In this document: positions 6,519 to 10,800 of the stretch, piece after piece
Layout of the letters: each line of letters starts with the position of its first letter
How positions within the stretch are numbered: position 1 is the stretch's first letter
Made by a program: the position numbers and the translations under genes
The notes under the pieces: model-generated
Told to the model about the DNA's origin: nothing
The model's input: only the letters and a program-made list of their open reading frames with translations
The model's database searches: none
Origin: Pusillimonas sp. UBA6240
GTDB taxonomy: Bacteria > Pseudomonadota > Gammaproteobacteria > Burkholderiales > Burkholderiaceae_B
Reading direction: 5' to 3'
Assembly: GCA_002441445.1 (NCBI GenBank)
Contig: DJWC01000105.1
Coordinates: 2,463 to 13,262 of the forward strand
Length of the DNA stretch: 10,800 nt

Positions 6519-7004
6519 TTATCCCGTGCGCCGCAGCGCAGCGATAAGGGCCAGCACACCCACCAGCGCGAAAAGGCCCAGGCCCCACAGGGCGTACTCG
6601 ACGCCCAGCAATTCGACGCGGGCGTCCATGCAGCTTGCCTGGATGCCGAAGAGCCAGGGCAGGCCGGCGTCCAGGCCGCTGCGCACCATGAAGCGGTCGG
6701 CGAATGTCATGTCGCAGGAAAACATCTGGGCGGCCACGCTGTATTGATACCAGGCCGCCATGGCGCCCGCCGCCGCCAGCAGGACTGCCAGCCCGGCGGC
6801 CGCGCGCCGCCACCAGGCGGCGATACGGCCCGCCAATATGCCCAGCCAGCACACCGCGGCGATCGCCAGGAAGACCAGGCGCTGGAGTACGCACCAGGCG
6901 CAGGGCCGCATGCCGAATACATGCTGGGACACCAGCGCAACGGCGACCGCGGCTACGCAGAGCAGCGCAATGCTGTGCAAGAGTCGGGAAGTGCTGTTCA
7001 TCAT
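6519..7004 (-). CDS. dsbB: Disulfide bond formation protein B (quinone reductase of the Dsb system)
   Basis: This 161-residue inner-membrane protein would reoxidise periplasmic DsbA and hand the electrons to ubiquinone. Four hydrophobic helices are visible (about 8-27, 42-60, 67-87 and 137-156). The first periplasmic loop carries the CxxC pair C35/C38 (CAWC), followed by LQR with R42 at the position of the quinone-proximal arginine (R48 in E. coli). The second loop carries C97 and C125, matching the E. coli C104/C130 pair. All four catalytic cysteines are therefore present. Two adjacent ATGs (7004 and 7001) are possible starts and neither has a good Shine-Dalgarno sequence; I use the first. 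The gene lies downstream of glnD in the same direction but 123 bases away behind an AT-rich region, so it probably has its own promoter. It converges with purF. Confidence 0.93.
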   Translation of the reverse strand: MMNSTSRLLHSIALLCVAAVAVALVSQHVFGMRPCAWCVLQRLVFLAIAAVCWLGILAGRIAAWWRRAAAGLAVLLAAAGAMAAWYQYSVAAQMFSCDMTFADRFMVRSGLDAGLPWLFGIQASCMDARVELLGVEYALWGLGLFALVGVLALIAALRRTG

Positions 7005-7127
7005 GGATCAGTCGAATGGTGGTCTATACATTGTAGATATTATGGATCATTATTGCGCGGCCATCGGCCCGAAGGGCGGGGCGCGAAGTCTTGCCTGCCT
7101 CATGCGCACGCCCATGCGCAGGCTCTT
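7005..7127 (-). promoter_or_regulatory. AT-rich upstream region of dsbB, probable promoter
   Basis: Bases 7011-7055 are 33% G+C in an otherwise very G+C-rich region. On the - strand, TACAAT (7035-7030) and CATAAT (7044-7039) are possible -10 hexamers, but no convincing -35 stands at the right distance. An imperfect 15-bp dyad (7023-7037) overlaps TACAAT, and ATGGATCA occurs twice (7003-7010 and 7042-7049). The rest of the gap, toward glnD, contains GC-rich partial inverted repeats (TGCGCA twice, GCCTGC/GCAGGC) without a T-tract. Confidence 0.45.
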
Positions 7128-9695
7128 TCAATGTGGCAGGCCCTGGCGGGGCGGGGCGCTGTCCAGCGTGGCAAGTATATCGCGCTCGAACTGCATCTGC
7201 GCCCGCGGATGGCCGAGCGCATCGCCCTCGATGATGAAGACGTCCTCGGCCCGGTCGCCCAAGGTCAGGATCTTGGCCATTTTCAGGCTGATGGCGTGCG
7301 CGGCGAACACCTGTGCCAGGCTGTGCAGCAGGCCGGGCCGGTCGGCGGCCGTCACGGTCAGGCGCCAGGAGGTGCTGCTTTCGTCGGGATAGAGTTCCAC
7401 ATTGGGCACAATGGGAAATACGCGCGAGCGGCGCGATCCGGCCTGGCGGAAGCCGCCGGCCGCGGCGCGCACCAGCCTGTCGCCGCTTTCCTTCTTCAGC
7501 ACCTCGTGCAATTCGTGCTCGACCAGCGTGGCGTTCGAGCGATAGTCCTTGTCATGCGGCGGCAGCAACACGATGAAACTGTCCAGCGCCCAGCCATGGT
7601 GGGTGGTGTGTATGCGCGCGTCCTGCACGCTCAGCGCGCGGTGGTCGAAATAGCGGCACAGCGTCACGAACAGGTCTTTGCGGTCCCGCACATAGACCAT
7701 GACCTGCAAGGCGGCGTTCTGGCCGATGATACGGGCCTTCACCACCGGCTCGGGGGAGTTCGCGCGATAGTACAGGTGGCGCGTGTGCCAGGCGATTTCG
7801 CTGGGCTCGTGGCGCAGGAAGTAGGCGATATCCAGTTGATTCCAGAAAGCCTCGCGGCTTTCATCGCGCAGGCCCATCAAGCGTATTTCGTTGATCGCCG
7901 CCGCCTTGCGCTGGGCCAGCACCGTGCCCGTGTCCGGCTGCGCGCCGCCCAGGGCGGCCAGGGTGAGCTGATACAGGTTCTCCAGCAGCTTGCCTTTCCA
8001 GGAGTTCCATACTTTGGGGCTGGTGCCGCGGATATCGGCGACCGTGAGCAGGTACAGGGCGGCGAGACGGCGTTCGTTGCGCACGCACTGGGCGAACTGG
8101 TGCACCACCCTGGGGTCGCTGAGATCGCGTTTCTGCGCCACCATGGACATGGTCAAATGCTGGCGCACCAGGAATTCCAGCAGTTCCCTGTCTTCGCCCT
8201 CTATGCCGTGATCATTGCAAAAGCGCAGCACCTCGGCGGCGCCCAGCTCGGAGTGGTCGCCGCCGCGCCCTTTGGCGATATCGTGGAACAGCGCGGCGAT
8301 ATACAGCAGCCAATGGCGGTCGAAGCCGGCGATCAGCTGGCTCGCCAAGGGATATTCCTGGGCGTGTTCCGGCATGGTGAAGCGGCGCAGGTTGCGCACC
8401 ACCATCAGAATGTGCTGGTCGACGGTGTAGGCATGGAACAAGTCGTGCTGCATCTGGCCCACGATGCGGCGGAATACCGGCAGGTAGCGCGGCAGGATGT
8501 TCAGCATGGTCATGCGGCGCAGCGCGTGGACGATGCCGCGCGGCTGTTGCAGTATCTGGATGAACTGGCGCCGGTTGACCGGGTTGCGGCGGAACTGGGC
8601 GTCGATCCGGCGGCGCGCATGCCACATGGCGCGCAAGGCCTGGGCCGACATGCCGATGATCTCCGGATGCTCCTGCATCACCAGGAAAGTCCTGAACAGC
8701 AGGGAAGGGTTGCGCTCGTAGCCATCGTCGCGCCGTAGTCCGAGCATGCCGCGCGTCACGCAGAAGTAGTCGTCCAGGATGAGCTGCTGGTCGTCGGGCA
8801 GCGGGAACAGAAGTTCTTCTATGCTCTGCAGGAGTATGGTGTTCAGCTGGCTGACGACGCGCGCGGCCCAGTAATAGCGCTGCATCAGGATTTCGCTGGG
8901 CCGCCGGGTCTTGGTGGCATTGAATCCGTAGATGGCGGCAAGGCTGGGCTGCAAATCGAACAGCACGCGGTCTTCGCGCCGCCCGGTAAGCAGGTGCAGT
9001 TCTATGCGCAAGCGCTTGAAGGCTTGTTCGGCCCGGCGCAAGGCGCGGAATTCGGCCGCGGTCAAGAGTTCGGTGCGCGCGATCTCCCGCCATGTGCTGC
9101 CCAGGCCGGCCGCCTGCGCCAGCCACAATATGACCTGCAGGTCGCGCAGGCCGCCCGGCGCTTCTTTGCAATTGGGTTCGAGGGCGTAAGGCGTGTCCTG
9201 GTGGTGCGCATGGCGCTGCTGCATCTCGGCGCGCTTGGCCTGGAAAAAAGTCTGTGCGTCCAGCTGCTCGTGCATGACGCTGCGCAGGGCCTGCAGCAAG
9301 TCCTTGCTGCCCACCAGCCATCTGGCTTCCATCAGCGCCGTTTCGACGGTGATGTCGCCGGCCGCTTCGCGGCGGCAGTCTTCTATGGTGCGCACGCTGT
9401 GGCCGGGCTCTATGCCCAGGTCCCACATGGCGGCGATCAGCGCCTCGATATTGCGCGTGTCTTCCGCGCCGGGAGGGTGGCGCAGCAAAACCAGGACGTC
9501 GACGTCCGAATACGGGTAGAGTTCGCCGCGGCCATAGCCGCCCACGGCGGCCAGCGCGGCCCCTTTGGGCAAAGGATAAAGCCGGACGAGCTCGCGCAGC
9601 GCCTGGTCGGTAATGCGCCGCAGCGCGGCCAGCAACGGGTCGGGCCTGAGATGTTCCCGGAACGCCGCGATGGCTTCGCCGCGGCGTTTGGCCAA
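7128..9695 (-). CDS. glnD: [Protein-PII] uridylyltransferase / uridylyl-removing enzyme
   Basis: This cytoplasmic nitrogen sensor uridylylates PII (GlnB/GlnK) when glutamine is low and removes UMP when it is high. From the TTG at 9695 it has 855 residues: nucleotidyltransferase motif GGYGRGEL (52-59) with metal ligands D64/D66, a conserved central PII-UTase region (LEPNCKEAPGGLRDLQ, 172-187), an HD hydrolase domain with FHDIAKGRGGDHSELG (470-485; H471/D472), and two C-terminal ACT domains (about 665-745 and 776-852) that would bind glutamine. The start is uncertain. The frame stays open upstream to overlap the end of map with coding-like codons (ANAQAVAALREQ) but contains no ATG, GTG or TTG there. 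A strong AAGGGGG (9757-9751) instead precedes in-frame ATT (9746) and CTG (9743). A CTG start would give 871 residues, nearer the usual family size. It is cotranscribed with map. Confidence 0.96.
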   Translation of the reverse strand: MAKRRGEAIAAFREHLRPDPLLAALRRITDQALRELVRLYPLPKGAALAAVGGYGRGELYPYSDVDVLVLLRHPPGAEDTRNIEALIAAMWDLGIEPGHSVRTIEDCRREAAGDITVETALMEARWLVGSKDLLQALRSVMHEQLDAQTFFQAKRAEMQQRHAHHQDTPYALEPNCKEAPGGLRDLQVILWLAQAAGLGSTWREIARTELLTAAEFRALRRAEQAFKRLRIELHLLTGRREDRVLFDLQPSLAAIYGFNATKTRRPSEILMQRYYWAARVVSQLNTILLQSIEELLFPLPDDQQLILDDYFCVTRGMLGLRRDDGYERNPSLLFRTFLVMQEHPEIIGMSAQALRAMWHARRRIDAQFRRNPVNRRQFIQILQQPRGIVHALRRMTMLNILPRYLPVFRRIVGQMQHDLFHAYTVDQHILMVVRNLRRFTMPEHAQEYPLASQLIAGFDRHWLLYIAALFHDIAKGRGGDHSELGAAEVLRFCNDHGIEGEDRELLEFLVRQHLTMSMVAQKRDLSDPRVVHQFAQCVRNERRLAALYLLTVADIRGTSPKVWNSWKGKLLENLYQLTLAALGGAQPDTGTVLAQRKAAAINEIRLMGLRDESREAFWNQLDIAYFLRHEPSEIAWHTRHLYYRANSPEPVVKARIIGQNAALQVMVYVRDRKDLFVTLCRYFDHRALSVQDARIHTTHHGWALDSFIVLLPPHDKDYRSNATLVEHELHEVLKKESGDRLVRAAAGGFRQAGSRRSRVFPIVPNVELYPDESSTSWRLTVTAADRPGLLHSLAQVFAAHAISLKMAKILTLGDRAEDVFIIEGDALGHPRAQMQFERDILATLDSAPPRQGLPH

Positions 9696-9745
9696 TTGCT
9701 CGCGCAGCGCCGCGACGGCTTGCGCATTGGCATGGGTTTGCAGAA

Positions 9746-10552
9746 TCAGACCCCCTTGACGAAAGCGGGCGGCTGGGGCATTCCGTCGGATATCGTCAGC
9801 ACTTCATAGCCGCTGTCGGTGACCAGCACGGTGTGTTCCCATTGGGCCGACAGGCTGTGGTCGCGCGTCACCACCGTCCAGCCGTCCGCCAGCGTGCGGA
9901 TTTCTTTGCGTCCGGCATTGATCATGGGTTCGATGGTGAAGATCATCCCCTTCTCCAGCGTGATCCCGGTGCCCGGCTTGCCATAGTGCAGCACCTGCGG
10001 ATCCTGGTGGAACTTCTGGCCGACGCCGTGGCCGCAGTATTCGCGCACCACGGAAAAACCCTGCTTTTCAGCGTGCTTCTGTATCGCATGGCCGATATCG
10101 CCCAAGGTGGCCCCGGGGCGCACCTGTTCTATGCCCAGCCACATGCACTCGTAGGTGGCCTCTGTGAGCCTGCGGGCCAGGATGGACGGTTCACCCACAT
10201 AGTACATGCGGCTGGTGTCGCCGAACCAGCCATCCTTGATGACCGTGACGTCGATATTCATGATATCGCCGTTTTTCAGCACTTTGTCGCCCGGGATGCC
10301 GTGGCAGATCACGTGGTTCACCGAGGTGCAGATGGAAGCGGGGAAGGGGGTATAGCCCGGAGGCGCGTACCCCACGGTGGCCGATTCGACCTTCAGCTCG
10401 TTGGTGATGAAGTCCATGCACAGCTTGTCCAGCTCTCCGGTCGTGACCCCGGGGCGCACGTGGGGCGCGAGATAATCCAGGGTGGCGGCCGCCGCCTGGC
10501 AGGCGGCGCGCATTTTATTCAGATCGGCGGGGTCGGTAACTAGCTTGCTCAT
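9746..10552 (-). CDS. map: Type I methionine aminopeptidase
   Basis: This 268-residue cytoplasmic metalloprotease removes the initiator methionine from nascent proteins with small second residues. It has the pita-bread fold signature of type Ia bacterial enzymes. The five metal ligands are D101 (NIDVT), D112 (FGDTS), H175 (CGHGVG), E208 (FTIEPM) and E239 (QWEHT), with the catalytic histidine H84 in VICHGIPG. The length matches E. coli Map (264) and there is no N-terminal extension. The ATG at 10552 is the natural start, although only a poor Shine-Dalgarno sequence precedes it. The stop (TGA, 9748-9746) touches the beginning of the glnD reading frame, so the two genes form an operon with likely translational coupling. 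It is divergent from rpsB, an arrangement widespread in proteobacteria that pairs two protein-synthesis functions. Confidence 0.97.
   Translation of the reverse strand: MSKLVTDPADLNKMRAACQAAAATLDYLAPHVRPGVTTGELDKLCMDFITNELKVESATVGYAPPGYTPFPASICTSVNHVICHGIPGDKVLKNGDIMNIDVTVIKDGWFGDTSRMYYVGEPSILARRLTEATYECMWLGIEQVRPGATLGDIGHAIQKHAEKQGFSVVREYCGHGVGQKFHQDPQVLHYGKPGTGITLEKGMIFTIEPMINAGRKEIRTLADGWTVVTRDHSLSAQWEHTVLVTDSGYEVLTISDGMPQPPAFVKGV
9751..9757 (-). promoter_or_regulatory. Strong Shine-Dalgarno at the map/glnD junction
   Basis: On the - strand AAGGGGG occupies 9757-9751, inside the last codons of map. It lies 7 bases before an in-frame CTG (9743) and 4 bases before an in-frame ATT (9746) that shares its A with the map TGA stop. 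It argues that glnD translation starts here and not at TTG 9695, which has no good ribosome binding site. Confidence 0.55.
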
Positions 10553-10558
10553 GTCAAC

Positions 10559-10588
10559 TTGAAGGCTGGGGTGTAAAAATAGTAGAAT
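10559..10588 (+). promoter_or_regulatory. Probable sigma-70 promoter of rpsB
   Basis: TTGAAG (10559-10564) and TAGAAT (10583-10588) are separated by 18 bp, matching the consensus at 4/6 and 5/6 positions. Initiation would fall near 10595 and give a leader of about 150 bases. The elements are inferred from consensus only; the AT-rich stretch at 10625-10642 could hold a further start. Confidence 0.5.
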
Positions 10589-10592
10589 TATA
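10587..10592 (-). promoter_or_regulatory. Probable -10 box of the map-glnD promoter
   Basis: The - strand reads a perfect TATAAT here, which would place the transcription start about 28 bases before the map ATG. The expected -35 position (about 10610-10615) shows no good match to TTGACA. The hexamer overlaps the proposed rpsB -10 box by two bases. Confidence 0.5.
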
Positions 10593-10594
10593 GG

Positions 10595-10744
10595 CTTTCC
10601 AGAAATTCCTTTATCCCGCAGGGATTTCCCTTTTTAAAAATCGCGTGCCCGGCGACTTAAGGGTGTTCGCGGAAAATGCCCAGGGCAAGCCCTGAAATTT
10701 CCCGGATACACGCCAGGTACAAGACCAAACCCTTGGAGAATATG
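10595..10744 (+). promoter_or_regulatory. Structured 5' leader of rpsB
   Basis: The leader contains a small hairpin (ATCCC-GCA-GGGAT, 10613-10625) followed by a short T-run. A nested hairpin follows at 10671-10702: outer stem GGAAA/TTTCC and inner stem CAGGG/CCCTG with loop CAAG (10681-10694). ATTTCCC occurs twice (10624-10630 and 10697-10703). Ribosomal protein S2 is known to repress its own operon through the rpsB leader in E. coli; whether this leader works the same way is inference. Confidence 0.4.
10735..10738 (+). promoter_or_regulatory. Ribosome binding site of rpsB
   Basis: GGAG lies 6 bases before the ATG at 10745 but only 3 bases before the ATG at 10742. The spacing favours 10745 and a protein beginning MSLMREM, the usual S2 N-terminus in this group. 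Confidence 0.75.
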
Positions 10745-10800
10745 ATGTCTTTGATGCGTGAAATGCTTGAAGCCGGTGTCCACTTCGGCCACCAGACCCG
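10745..10800 (+). CDS. rpsB: 30S ribosomal protein S2, N-terminal start only
   Basis: The first 18 complete codons translate to MSLMREMLEAGVHFGHQT, the highly conserved S2 N-terminus (consensus M-LEAGVHFGHQTR-WNPKM). The rest runs past the right edge of the window. S2 binds the back of the small subunit near the platform and is among the last proteins to join. An ATG immediately upstream in frame (10742) would add one methionine, but it is too close to the GGAG. In related bacteria rpsB is followed by tsf, pyrH and frr; these would lie outside the window. The gene is divergent from map across 192 bases. Confidence 0.95.
   Translation, partial: MSLMREMLEAGVHFGHQT

Noticed and set aside
7003..7130. 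A possible small + strand protein beginning MDQSNGGLYIVDIMDHY in the dsbB-glnD gap
   Set aside because: Its ATG overlaps the dsbB start codon on the other strand, it continues as antisense to glnD, and it has no ribosome binding site.
6471..8738. A 755-codon open frame on the + strand, opposite dsbB and glnD
   Set aside because: It is antisense to two genes with intact catalytic motifs, has H/Q/R/A-rich composition typical of shadow frames in G+C-rich DNA, and shows no recognisable domain.
9437..9733. ATG codons at 9733 and 9727 on the - strand as alternative glnD starts
   Set aside because: They are in a different frame from glnD; using them would need a frameshift, and the resulting protein is arginine- and serine-rich without homology to GlnD.
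9833..10543. A 236-codon open frame on the + strand opposite map
   Set aside because: It is antisense to a methionine aminopeptidase with all metal ligands present and has no plausible translation signal.
1..10800. Mobile elements, CRISPR arrays, tRNA/rRNA genes, phage, toxin-antitoxin or defence genes
   Set aside because: I read both strands and saw no transposase or integrase motifs, no regularly spaced repeats, no tRNA-like cloverleaf and no unexplained gene-sized stretch; all large frames belong to known housekeeping families.

Overview
The window looks like an ordinary chromosomal housekeeping region of a G+C-rich betaproteobacterium. The most likely group is Burkholderiales, family Alcaligenaceae (Bordetella/Achromobacter-like). 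The reasons are a dihydrolipoamide dehydrogenase with its own N-terminal lipoyl domain directly behind the pyruvate dehydrogenase E2 gene, a folC - SPOR protein - cvpA - purF cluster, and a glnD-map pair divergent from rpsB. The family assignment is inference from gene content and protein style, with no database search behind it.

Layout, left to right. Positions 1-110 hold the 3' end of the E2 acetyltransferase gene (aceF), and 120-1934 the E3 gene lpdA; both run on the + strand and share one operon. A hairpin and then a strong intrinsic terminator (1954-2021) close that operon. The next + strand operon is folC (2043-3458), a SPOR-domain membrane protein (3507-4364), cvpA (4361-4849, overlapping by GTGA) and purF (4872-6371). 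A 147-bp gap with several hairpins separates purF from a convergent - strand block: map (10552-9746), then glnD (ending at 7128), then dsbB (7004-6519), which has its own AT-rich upstream region. At the right edge the + strand rpsB begins at 10745, divergent from map across a 192-bp AT-rich promoter region.

Functions. aceF/lpdA turn pyruvate into acetyl-CoA. folC makes and polyglutamylates folates, and purF commits PRPP to purine synthesis, a pathway that uses folate one-carbon units, so their co-location is metabolically sensible. The SPOR protein is probably envelope or septum associated, CvpA is an inner-membrane protein, and DsbB reoxidises DsbA for periplasmic disulfide formation. GlnD senses glutamine and modifies PII, Map removes N-terminal methionine, and S2 (rpsB) is a ribosomal protein.

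I see no mobile element, CRISPR array, tRNA or rRNA gene, phage gene or defence system, and no undescribed multi-gene system. The points worth a second look are regulatory or structural: glnD has no conventional start codon next to its good ribosome binding site; the map and rpsB promoters appear to overlap; a possible extended -10 sits in the loop of the lpdA terminator just ahead of folC; folC carries a low-complexity insert followed by an unusually AT-rich coding segment; and the rpsB leader contains nested hairpins.
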